From NCBI GenBank assembly GCA_947374125.1, contig CANCAR010000056.1, positions 1-13,610 on the forward strand: a stretch of DNA of 13,610 nt, written 5' to 3'. This DNA comes from Hyphomicrobiales bacterium (GTDB taxonomy: Bacteria; Pseudomonadota; Alphaproteobacteria; Rhizobiales; Beijerinckiaceae). A program made the translations under genes and the position numbers. The notes under the pieces are model-generated. The model ran no database searches. It was given only the letters and a program-made list of their open reading frames with translations, and was not told the origin of the DNA. Positions 1 through 6,721 of the stretch are shown here, piece after piece. How positions within the stretch are numbered: the stretch's first letter is position 1; the number at the start of each line of letters is the position of its first letter.

Positions 1-1508
1 AGCGACTCGGAGTAGCTCTCTGAGTAGCGCGACCCATGCAGCAATTCCTGCCATTGGCGCACCATGCCCATATATTCATTGTTCAAGATGAAAATCTTGA
101 TCGGCAGGCGATACTGCACGGCCGTCGACATTTCCTGCATGTTCATCAAGATTGAGGCTTCACCCGCGATATCGATCACAAGCGCATCGCGATGGGCCAT
201 TTGTACGCCAATCGCCGCCGGTAACCCATAACCCATCGTGCCCAGACCACCCGATGTCATCCACCGGTTCGGGCTTTCAAAGCGGAAATATTGCGCCGCC
301 CACATTTGATGCTGGCCGACTTCGGTCGTGATGTACGGGTCCTTGTCCTTGGTCAGCGCATAGAGACGCTCCACCGCATATTGCGGCTTGATCGTCGTCT
401 TTGACCCGCGATAGGCCAAGCAATCCTTCGCCCGCCAAGTCGCCACCTCGTCCCACCAAGGCGTAAGCGCTTTCCGATCCGGCGTTTTGCCAAGCGCCTT
501 CCACTCCGTGAGCATATCCTTCAGCACATGGCCGCAATCGCCCACAATGCCGATATCCGCGCGGACATTCTTGTTGATCGAGGAGGGATCAATATCGACA
601 TGGATCTTTTTCGAGTTTGGCGAAAACGCGTTTAAACGCCCGGTAATCCGGTCATCAAACCGCGCGCCAATGCAGATCATCACGTCGCAATCATGCATGG
701 CCATATTGGCCTCGTAGGTGCCGTGCATGCCCAACATGCCGAGCCATTGCGGATCAGCCGCCGGATAAGCGCCAAGCCCCATGAGCGTGGACGTGATCGG
801 GAAGCCCGTCAAACGCACCAATTCCCGCAACACGGCAGAGGCCTCATCGCCCGAATTGATCACGCCGCCGCCCGTATAAAACACCGGCTTCTTGGCACCG
901 GCCATCAGCTCCACAGCCGCACGGATCTTGGAGATGTCGCCATCCATTTGCGGACGATAGGTCTTGTGCTGGTTGCTCTGCGGCTTTTCATATTGGCCCA
1001 TCGCAAACTGAACATCCTTTGGAATGTCCACCACCACCGGGCCCGGACGGCCATGGGAGGCGACATAAAAGGCTTCATGCAAAATGCGCGGCAAATCCTC
1101 CACCGAACGCACGAGGTAGTTATGCTTCGTGCAATGGCGGGTAATGCCAACCGTATCGCATTCCTGAAACGCATCCGAACCGATGAGATGCGTCGGCACC
1201 TGCCCGGTGATGCACACGAGCGGAATGGAATCCAACAACGCATCGGTCAAACCGGTGATCGCATTGGTCGCACCCGGACCCGAGGTCACCAGCACGCAGC
1301 CGACTTTGCCGGACGAGCGCGCATAACCCTCAGCCGCGTGCACCGCCCCCTGCTCATGACGCACCAAAATATGCTTCACCTTGTCCTGGTGGAACATGGC
1401 GTCATAAATCGGCAAAACCGCGCCGCCGGGATAGCCAAAAATATGCTCCACGCCTTGGTCCTGCATGGCCTTGATCACCATTTCCGCGCCGCTCATCGTC
1501 TCTGACAT
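1..1508 (-). CDS. ilvB: Acetohydroxyacid (acetolactate) synthase large subunit, 3' part cut by window edge
   Basis: Condenses two pyruvates, or pyruvate with 2-oxobutyrate, in the first common step of Val/Leu/Ile synthesis; works in the cytoplasm with a small regulatory subunit (ilvH/ilvN), expected just beyond position 1. About 502 codons are visible of a family length near 590, so the C-terminus is missing. Translation of the minus strand shows the N-terminal GYPGGAVLPIYD motif, the ThDP-activating glutamate in RHEQGAVHAAEGYAR (E52), and the cofactor motif GEASILMNMQEM with N476-N477 in FILNNEYMGM. The metal-ligand position is Glu (E450) where many homologs have Asp. ATG at 1508 is preceded by GGAGAGAG; a second in-frame ATG at 1496 is less well placed. 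Expression is probably controlled by the leader attenuator upstream. Family certain; the symbol could equally be ilvI, which is used for the same enzyme in relatives. Confidence 0.95.
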   Translation of the reverse strand, partial: MSETMSGAEMVIKAMQDQGVEHIFGYPGGAVLPIYDAMFHQDKVKHILVRHEQGAVHAAEGYARSSGKVGCVLVTSGPGATNAITGLTDALLDSIPLVCITGQVPTHLIGSDAFQECDTVGITRHCTKHNYLVRSVEDLPRILHEAFYVASHGRPGPVVVDIPKDVQFAMGQYEKPQSNQHKTYRPQMDGDISKIRAAVELMAGAKKPVFYTGGGVINSGDEASAVLRELVRLTGFPITSTLMGLGAYPAADPQWLGMLGMHGTYEANMAMHDCDVMICIGARFDDRITGRLNAFSPNSKKIHVDIDPSSINKNVRADIGIVGDCGHVLKDMLTEWKALGKTPDRKALTPWWDEVATWRAKDCLAYRGSKTTIKPQYAVERLYALTKDKDPYITTEVGQHQMWAAQYFRFESPNRWMTSGGLGTMGYGLPAAIGVQMAHRDALVIDIAGEASILMNMQEMSTAVQYRLPIKIFILNNEYMGMVRQWQELLHGSRYSESYSES

Positions 1509-1553
1509 CGTCTCTCTCCGGGCCGTCTTTGAAGGGTATGAAGGGGTAGGCAA

Positions 1554-1577
1554 TAAAAAAGCCCCGGTGCGGGGCTT
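1554..1577 (-). terminator. Intrinsic terminator of the ilv attenuator
   Basis: Read on the minus strand, an 8-bp perfect stem (AAGCCCCG / CGGGGCTT, arms at 1570-1577 and 1559-1566) with a 3-nt loop is followed by a T run at 1553-1558. It lies between the leader peptide and the ilvB start (1508), so it can stop transcription before the structural gene. This is the classical position of an amino-acid biosynthesis attenuator. Confidence 0.9.
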
Positions 1578-1584
1578 GAGGTCA

Positions 1585-1632
1585 GCGTCAGTCTCGGGAA
1601 ACCGAACTTAAGGTTCGGCCCGCTCCTGACGC
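1585..1632 (-). promoter_or_regulatory. Pause-type (1:2) hairpin of the ilv leader
   Basis: On the minus strand GCGTCAG (1632-1626) pairs with CTGACGC (1591-1585). After a 3x3 internal loop CGGG pairs with CCCG, and after a TTT bulge CCGAAC (1618-1613) pairs with GTTCGG (1607-1602) around a CTTAA loop that carries the leader stop codon. That is 17 base pairs in one imperfect hairpin. A ribosome stalled on the Leu-Ile-Val-Val codons just upstream would cover the base of this stem, as expected for attenuation. I did not establish the competing antiterminator pairing with confidence. Confidence 0.75.
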
Positions 1633-1661
1633 TTGCGTACTACAATAAGAGTCGTGCGCAT
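1608..1661 (-). CDS. ilv operon leader peptide (MRTTLIVVRKRQERAEP)
   Basis: A 17-residue reading frame from ATG at 1661 to TAA at 1608-1610, preceded by GAGGAG six bases before the start. It contains four consecutive branched-chain amino acid codons, Leu-Ile-Val-Val, products of the pathway encoded downstream. The stop codon sits in the loop of the pause-type hairpin, and the intrinsic terminator follows. Known logic of the family: slow translation of these codons when charged Leu/Ile/Val-tRNAs are scarce favours read-through into ilvB. The peptide itself probably has no function beyond being translated. Its role is inferred from this layout, which is very characteristic. Confidence 0.88.
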   Translation of the reverse strand: MRTTLIVVRKRQERAEP

Positions 1662-1692
1662 CAAGCGCTCCTCACGTTGAATTTCGTCATAA

Positions 1693-1721
1693 AGGCTAAA
1701 GCGGAAGGTGCGAGACGTCAA
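1693..1721 (-). promoter_or_regulatory. Candidate sigma70-type promoter for the ilv leader transcript
   Basis: Minus strand: TTGACG (1721-1716), 17-nt spacer, TAGCCT (1698-1693). The predicted start is near 1686, about 25 nt ahead of the leader peptide ATG. The -35 box is strong; the -10 box keeps the first two T/A positions and the last T. Position fits the attenuator well. Confidence 0.55.
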
Positions 1722-1793
1722 GCAGATATTGTCGACCGCGTTTATGGCGCTTAACGACCCTGCCGCTCCCGCTCCAAATGACGCCGCAACACG

Positions 1794-2441
1794 TCATTCA
1801 TCCGCGATAATGGCAATTCCCCGTGCCCTCGCGTCAGCTTCGAGTTGAGACGCGCCTGCCCTGCCGGTGAGATTTGGAAACACAATCCGCACGCCTGATA
1901 TTAAAATCGCTTCATTCCCAACAAAGGCACCACCAAGCACAACGCGGTCAATCTCATCCCATCGAGCTGATCGCGTTTCAAAGAACATATCGCGAAATTC
2001 AACTCTTTGCTCATTCCAGCGCAATCGGCGTACAAAACCATGCAAAATCCCGTAAAGCATACAACATCCGACAAATAGGCTAAACAGAGGTTGCTCACTA
2101 TAAATGAGCAGAAGATATGAATACGAAAAATCAGAAAAGTCTGAGAAAAAATAATAGCCAATCCAATGCTGTAATAAGGTCATAAGGGCGATATAAACGG
2201 GCATTCCGATAGAAATTAAATCGCTTGGATGGGGGCCAAGAACATGCCATCCGCTCTTTGTCGTGACCGGATAATGACGAGTCAGCCAATGAACAACAGA
2301 AAAACCAAAAAAAACCATCAGCGGCACAGCGGCAGAATTTGCTGCTGATTTCGTGCCGCTACTTTTATAGACATAGAATAAAATTAAAATCATAAAGGCC
2401 ATGTAACCGGCCCAAAGATAAATTTGCCTCCGCCTCGTCAT
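1794..2441 (-). CDS. Membrane protein of unknown function with C-terminal PH-like domain
   Basis: I do not recognise a named family. From ATG 2441 (AGGGGCGG just upstream) the protein is 215 residues; a TTG at 2507 in the same frame would add 22 but has no good ribosome site. It starts with a basic stretch (MTRRRQ), then hydrophobic segments of membrane-spanning type: YLWAGYMAFMILILFYVY, AVPLMVFFGFSVV, a segment around MPVYIALMTLLQHWIGYYF, and LLLIYSEQPLFSLFVGCCML. The last ~70 residues are soluble; the pattern RWNEQRVEFRDMFFETRS followed by RWDEIDRVVLGG resembles bacterial PH-like domains attached to membrane segments. Base composition is clearly lower in GC than ilvB or miaA. It is co-directional with the two small genes upstream but separated from them by ~180 bp. 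Confidence 0.7.
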   Translation of the reverse strand: MTRRRQIYLWAGYMAFMILILFYVYKSSGTKSAANSAAVPLMVFFGFSVVHWLTRHYPVTTKSGWHVLGPHPSDLISIGMPVYIALMTLLQHWIGYYFFSDFSDFSYSYLLLIYSEQPLFSLFVGCCMLYGILHGFVRRLRWNEQRVEFRDMFFETRSARWDEIDRVVLGGAFVGNEAILISGVRIVFPNLTGRAGASQLEADARARGIAIIADE

Positions 2442-2518
2442 CGTCCGCCCCTTGGATAAAAGTACGCCGATAGAGACGAGTAATCCAGAAAATTTCTGTA
2501 GCGTCAATCAATCTAACC

Positions 2519-2568
2519 CTGTCACAAAAGACAGTTCACCTCTTCCTGAGGAGGCCCAACGGGCCCTC
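2519..2568. repeat. Two small inverted repeats in the gap before the paralog pair
   Basis: The arms CTGTC and GACAG enclose ACAAAA at 2519-2534. The run GAGGCCC AAC GGGCC(C)TC at 2551-2568 can fold into a ~7-bp stem with one bulged base. Neither is followed by a convincing T run on the minus strand, so a terminator role after the small genes is possible but weak. Confidence 0.35.
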
Positions 2569-2618
2569 GAAGGAGGCCTATTCCGTCAATAATGCCGTGA
2601 TCTAGAGCTTAAAATAGC

Positions 2619-2894
2619 TCACTTCTTGTCGGCAATGCCCAAGGCCTCAAGGAAGGAATAATCACCCTTGGCAAACGCTAAAAGCAGCTCCGGATTGCTC
2701 GAAACGCCCTCATCTCCTTTGAAATAGCTAAAATTCACGCAATCTTCATAAAAATAGACCTCAACTCTAAACTGAATGATTGTGAATGTAACAGTAACGG
2801 AGTCAAACGAATGTTGTTCCAGAAAGAAGTGAACCTTTTCGTCACGCAACAGGCCTAAAAACTGGATGAGATCCTTAACGCCCTCTAAAATCAT
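2619..2894 (-). CDS. Small protein of unknown function, second of a tandem paralog pair (immunity-protein-like)
   Basis: 91 residues, acidic, no signal peptide or membrane segment, so probably cytoplasmic. Its core VTVTFTIIQFRVEVYFYED followed by NFSYFKGDEGV closely parallels the upstream gene (VTFTVILFRVEVDFFVD, YSYFIGDEWV), and both end in a similar LxELGI / LxALGI turn, so the two arose by duplication. ATG at 2894 lies 3 nt after the TGA of the upstream gene with no strong ribosome site, suggesting translational coupling. A short beta-rich protein with an FRVEV-F-D core present as tandem copies is reminiscent of immunity proteins of polymorphic toxins, but no toxin is in the window. The immunity idea is inference only. 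Confidence 0.72.
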   Translation of the reverse strand: MILEGVKDLIQFLGLLRDEKVHFFLEQHSFDSVTVTFTIIQFRVEVYFYEDCVNFSYFKGDEGVSSNPELLLAFAKGDYSFLEALGIADKK

Positions 2895-2897
2895 GGC

Positions 2898-3191
2898 TCA
2901 TCTAAGCCTGATCGATTGCGGCAAAATACCGAGCTCTCGTAATTTTGAGGGATCTTCGCGGATGATATGATCAAGCACTCGAAGATCATCTTTAACCCAT
3001 TCATCACCGATGAAATAACTATACTCAATATGATCCACGAAAAAATCAACCTCGACGCGAAACAAGATAACGGTAAACGTTACCATCAGACTATCGGAGC
3101 GTGACTGTTTGATATCAAATTTCAAACTATTCTCAGTCAAATAGTCGAGAAATTTTAGAATATCGCCGAGATTTTTTACATCATTGATCAT
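2898..3191 (-). CDS. Small protein of unknown function, first of a tandem paralog pair (immunity-protein-like)
   Basis: 97 residues from ATG 3191; a TTG at 3197 would give 99. Neither has a clear ribosome site, so translation may depend on coupling with miaA, whose stop codon ends 18 nt before the ATG. The central motif VTFTVILFRVEVDFFVD plus YSYFIGDEWV is shared with the next gene. The sequence is acidic and soluble, with predicted helix at both ends and beta strands in the middle. GC is low (about 38% in a sampled 60-base line within the gene). Function unknown; see the neighbouring copy for the immunity-protein possibility. Confidence 0.72.
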   Translation of the reverse strand: MINDVKNLGDILKFLDYLTENSLKFDIKQSRSDSLMVTFTVILFRVEVDFFVDHIEYSYFIGDEWVKDDLRVLDHIIREDPSKLRELGILPQSIRLR

Positions 3192-3209
3192 GCGCAATAA
3201 GTATCAAAG

Positions 3210-4148
3210 CTAAAAGCAGATTGAACCTGTCACAAGTGCCATTACCCGCCCCTCCGCCGCCTCAAGCCCAACCCACTCAAACGCCGGCGCCTGATGCCGA
3301 AACCAGGTGTGCTGCCGTTTGGCATAGCGCCGTGTATCCGTCTTCCCAATCGCCACCGCCTCCTCAACCGATATCTCGCCCCGTAGCGCGCGGATCAGAC
3401 CCGGTACGCCATGCGCGCGCATCGCGGGTAGTGCGGGGTCAAGGCCGCGCCGCATCAAGGCTTCCACCTCCTCGCCTGCGCCCATCGCCATCATCGCGTC
3501 AAACCGCGCGTCGATCCTTTGCCGCAACACGTCCCGATCCGGCTCCAAAAACACCGCGACGCATGCCGCGACATCCAAAACCGCGCCACTTCTAGAGTCG
3601 TGAAACGCCGACAAAGGCTTGCCCGTCGCCATAAACACTTCCAAAGCCCGCACATTGCGCTGCGGGTCGCTCGGCCTAAGCCGCTCAGCCGTCACAGGGT
3701 CAACCTCGAAAAGCCGCGCGTGGATCTCCGCCGCCGTCCGCCCTTCCGCCCAAGCCCGCACCTCGGCCCGCACGTCTTCGGGCACAGCTGGGATATCGGA
3801 GAGGCCTTCGGTCAGCGCCCGAAAATAAAGCCCCGTGCCACCCACCAGAATAGGCAAATGCCCTGCGGCCTCAATGGCGGATATCTCGCGCCCCACATCC
3901 GCCAGCCAACGCGCAACGGAGTAATTCTGAGCCGCATCGACATGGCCAAAGAGCCGATGCGGAACGCTGGCCTCCTCGGCTTGCGTTGGCCGCGCGGTAA
4001 TAATCCGCAAATCGCGATAGACCTGCATCGAGTCGGCATTTACCACAACGCCGTTCAGCGATGCAGCCAGCCTCATCGCAAGCGCCGATTTTCCGCTTGC
4101 GGTCGGCCCTGCGATGAGGATTGCGCGTCGACCAATCCGCCTGTTCAT
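3210..4148 (-). CDS. miaA: tRNA dimethylallyltransferase (tRNA isopentenyltransferase)
   Basis: Transfers the dimethylallyl group of DMAPP to N6 of A37 in tRNAs that read codons starting with U. 312 residues, the normal family length. The P-loop GPTASGKS lies at residues 14-21, and the substrate-binding motif NADSMQVYRDL at about 37-47. LVGGTGLYFRALTEG, DPQRNVRALEV and the late TRRYAKRQHTWFR (tRNA-binding region) are all present. The open frame runs further upstream to 4244, but that extension overlaps serB on the other strand, and the family begins at the MNRRIGRRAILIAGPTASGKS methionine, so ATG 4148 is chosen. The ribosome site is weak (GGGGATG). It is divergent from serB with 15 bp between the start codons. 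Confidence 0.95.
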   Translation of the reverse strand: MNRRIGRRAILIAGPTASGKSALAMRLAASLNGVVVNADSMQVYRDLRIITARPTQAEEASVPHRLFGHVDAAQNYSVARWLADVGREISAIEAAGHLPILVGGTGLYFRALTEGLSDIPAVPEDVRAEVRAWAEGRTAAEIHARLFEVDPVTAERLRPSDPQRNVRALEVFMATGKPLSAFHDSRSGAVLDVAACVAVFLEPDRDVLRQRIDARFDAMMAMGAGEEVEALMRRGLDPALPAMRAHGVPGLIRALRGEISVEEAVAIGKTDTRRYAKRQHTWFRHQAPAFEWVGLEAAEGRVMALVTGSICF

Positions 4149-4163
4149 GCTAGCTGCATCCCC

Positions 4164-5063
4164 ATGATCGATTTCGTCGCCACTCTCGTATCCAATCCGA
4201 ATAAACCGGCTTTGTCGGATGCGCTGCTTTCGCATCTCGCGCAAGCCCTGCCCTATAACGCGAAAGTGATCCGATTAGACCGCCAAATCGCCATCGACAT
4301 TCTTTTTGCGGCGCGCACCCACAAGGAAGCGACGGAAATCGTGTCGCGACTCCGCCTCGCAATCGCCTCGGAGCCGATTGATACCATCCTTCAACCGCTG
4401 AAAGGCCGACGCAAGGGGCTTTTTGTTGCCGATATGGATTCCACCATGATCGGGCAGGAATGCATCGACGAATTAGCCGAAGAGCTCGGCGTCAAGTCAA
4501 AGGTAGCTGCCATCACCGAGCGCGCCATGCGCGGCGAGCTCGATTTTGAGCCTGCCTTGCGCGAACGCGTCCGCCTGCTGAAAGGGCTTGATGCCATGGT
4601 TGTCGCCAAAGTGATCTCAGAGCGCATAACACTCACCCCCGGCGCACGAACCTTGGTTTCCACCTTACGCGGCCATGGCGTTTATACCGCGCTCGTCTCC
4701 GGTGGCTTTACCCTGTTCACAGGCCGCATCAGCGCCATGATCGGCTTTGACGAGGACCGCGCCAATACGCTCGTTCTCGCGAAAGGCAAGCTAACGGGCG
4801 ATGTGGCAGAGCCCATTTTAGGCCGGGAAGCCAAGCGGGCCACTTTGGTGGAACTCCGCGAGCAATTCGCGTTAGAGCCAGAGGAAACGCTGGCGATTGG
4901 CGACGGTGCCAATGATCTCGATATGATCCGAGAAGCGGGCCTTGGTATCGCTTACCGCGCCAAGCCTGCGGTAGCCGCCGCGGCCAACGCCCGTATCGAC
5001 CATTCCGACCTTACAGCACTGCTTTATGCGCAAGGCTACTCGCGCACGAGTTGGATCGAGTAA
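4164..5063 (+). CDS. serB: Phosphoserine phosphatase
   Basis: Hydrolyses O-phosphoserine to serine, the last step of serine synthesis from 3-phosphoglycerate; cytoplasmic HAD-family enzyme. 299 residues from ATG 4164; the open frame extends much further upstream, but only as an antisense shadow of miaA. An N-terminal ~85-residue regulatory-type region precedes the HAD core. Catalytic motif I DMDST is at residues 90-94 (D90 nucleophile, D92 acid/base), followed by ECIDELAEELG and the cap segment MRGELDFEPALRERVRLLKG. Motif II SGG is at 179-181, K224 fits the conserved lysine (GREAKRATL), and motif III GDGANDLDM has D247 and D251. All key residues are intact. Confidence 0.95.
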   Translation: MIDFVATLVSNPNKPALSDALLSHLAQALPYNAKVIRLDRQIAIDILFAARTHKEATEIVSRLRLAIASEPIDTILQPLKGRRKGLFVADMDSTMIGQECIDELAEELGVKSKVAAITERAMRGELDFEPALRERVRLLKGLDAMVVAKVISERITLTPGARTLVSTLRGHGVYTALVSGGFTLFTGRISAMIGFDEDRANTLVLAKGKLTGDVAEPILGREAKRATLVELREQFALEPEETLAIGDGANDLDMIREAGLGIAYRAKPAVAAAANARIDHSDLTALLYAQGYSRTSWIE

Positions 5064-5097
5064 AACATGCGGAGGAATAAGCGTTATAGCCCGTCCA

Positions 5098-5118
5098 CCT
5101 TCTCCCTCAGGGAGAAGG
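5098..5118. repeat. Perfect palindromic intergenic element (9-bp arms)
   Basis: CCTTCTCCC and GGGAGAAGG flank the loop TCA, giving a 9-bp perfect hairpin between the convergent 3' ends of serB and the protease gene. No T run follows on either strand, so it is not a classical intrinsic terminator. Elements of this kind are often repeated between genes in alphaproteobacterial chromosomes (REP-like). It may still act as an mRNA 3'-end stabiliser for both genes. Confidence 0.6.
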
Positions 5119-5218
5119 ACACAAAGATCTTCTGTCTGTTGTGAAAAGGATAGCGACCTGCCCATCTCGACGGAACGAATAGAACTTACAAAGCGTCATC
5201 TTCCAACGGCGTTCAATC

Positions 5219-6688
5219 TCACTCAATCCCCAACGCCACAAACCTCACTTCGCCCTGTGGATTAGCCACCAGCAGCAAAACCGATTTCTTGCCGTCCTTT
5301 TTAACGGCCTCAATCCGCTTGATAACCGCCTCGGGTGTTGCCACGGCTTCTTGCTGAACCTCAACAATCACATCGCCGGGCGTGAACCGCTTATCAGCGG
5401 CGGGTGAGTTCGGATCAACTTTGAGAACAAGCGCACCCTTTACCGTGTCCTTGATCGAAAACCGTTTGCGCAATTCATCCGTCAGGCCGACCAATTCCAG
5501 ACCCATGGTCTTTTTAATGGCTGGCTGTTCGGGCGGGGTCGGTGTTCCAGCCTTTGCCTGTTTGTCGGTTTCATCCAGCCTTCCAAGCGTTACCGGAACG
5601 CTGAGCTCTTTGCCCTTTCGAATAACGCCAACTGCCACCACCTTGCCCACCGCAGCCTGCCCGACAAGCCTTGGCAAATCGCGCGATTCCTTGATGGGCT
5701 TGCCGTCAAACGTCACAATCACGTCACCCGCCTCAAGCCCTGCAGCCTTTGAGGGTCCCTTCTCGTCGACACCCGCCACCAAAGCCCCGCGTGGTTCACC
5801 AAGCCCAAGCGTTTCGGCGAGGGGTTGATCCACCGCCTGAATGCGGACGCCAAGCCATCCACGCCGCGTCTCGCCAAATTGGCGCAATTGCTCAACAACC
5901 GGCCCCGCAAGCGCAGAAGGAACGGCAAAGCCAATCCCGATGGATCCACCGGTGGGCGATAAGATCGCCGTGTTAATGCCAATCACTTCGCCTTCCATAT
6001 TGAAAAGCGGGCCGCCGGAATTTCCTTTATTGATCGCCGCATCGGTCTGCAAATATTGGCCATAGGATTGGTCGGAAATATCGCGGTTTTTGGCCGAGAT
6101 AATGCCCGCTGAAACCGATCCGCCCAAGCCGAACGGGTTGCCAATCGCCATCACCCAATCGCCGATCTTCTCGGCATCGGAGTCGCCAAAGGAGACGGCT
6201 ACCAAAGGCTTCTCCGGTTTAACCCGCAACACGGCGATGTCGACCTTGGGGTCTTTGCCAATAATTTCAGCCCTAAGCTTTCGGCCATCATTGAAAACCA
6301 CCATAATCTCATCGGCGTCGCCGATGACATGGTTATTGGTGACAACAATACCCGAGGCATCAATCACAAATCCCGACCCGAGCGAACTGGATTTATGCTG
6401 CGGGATCGTTCCGCCATTGCCACCCTTAGGGTTCATAAATTCGTCGAAAAATTCCTGAAACGGCGTCCCCGGCGGCATTTGCGGCAAAGGAACGGCGCGT
6501 TGCTGCTCAGCTGGAACATTGGTAGATGCGGAGATATTCACCACCGCATCCATCACTTTTTCAGCAAGACCCGAAAGCGATTCAGGCCCGCGCGCCTCCA
6601 CCCGCCCCGAAAGGGCGACGGAAGCGGTAAACACAGCCATCAAGAGGGCGGCCAAAACCGAAACAGTCTTCATACGAAAAGCATGCAC
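5219..6688 (-). CDS. degP: Periplasmic Do/HtrA-family serine endoprotease
   Basis: Degrades or refolds misfolded envelope proteins. 489 residues: an N-terminal signal-type segment (VSVLAALLMAVFTASVALSG, about residues 9-28, possible cleavage after VEA), then a trypsin-like domain with triad H120 (TNNHVIG), D150 (DPKVDIAVL) and S224 (NKGNSGGPLF). PDZ1 spans roughly 277-368 and PDZ2 roughly 395-480. The chosen start is GTG 6688, which has AGAGGGAGG at good spacing; ATG 6673 (MKTVSV) is the alternative. It lies 33 nt after hflC with no terminator seen between, so it is probably cotranscribed with hflKC, which fits a shared role in membrane and envelope quality control. The exact ortholog name (degP, degQ, mucD, htrA) cannot be settled here. 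Confidence 0.92.
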   Translation of the reverse strand: MHAFRMKTVSVLAALLMAVFTASVALSGRVEARGPESLSGLAEKVMDAVVNISASTNVPAEQQRAVPLPQMPPGTPFQEFFDEFMNPKGGNGGTIPQHKSSSLGSGFVIDASGIVVTNNHVIGDADEIMVVFNDGRKLRAEIIGKDPKVDIAVLRVKPEKPLVAVSFGDSDAEKIGDWVMAIGNPFGLGGSVSAGIISAKNRDISDQSYGQYLQTDAAINKGNSGGPLFNMEGEVIGINTAILSPTGGSIGIGFAVPSALAGPVVEQLRQFGETRRGWLGVRIQAVDQPLAETLGLGEPRGALVAGVDEKGPSKAAGLEAGDVIVTFDGKPIKESRDLPRLVGQAAVGKVVAVGVIRKGKELSVPVTLGRLDETDKQAKAGTPTPPEQPAIKKTMGLELVGLTDELRKRFSIKDTVKGALVLKVDPNSPAADKRFTPGDVIVEVQQEAVATPEAVIKRIEAVKKDGKKSVLLLVANPQGEVRFVALGIE

Positions 6689-6721
6689 CGAAAAGGCCTC
6701 CCTCTTAACAAAACGATTTCA

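Noticed and set aside
693..1505. 270-residue open frame on the plus strand
   Set aside because: It lies fully antisense to ilvB and has His/Arg-rich composition typical of a shadow frame; the minus strand gives a clear AHAS sequence.
3519..4163. N-terminal extension of the serB frame
   Set aside because: Antisense to miaA; the product is Arg/Pro/His-rich without family similarity, and SerB homologs begin near the MIDFVATLV methionine at 4164.
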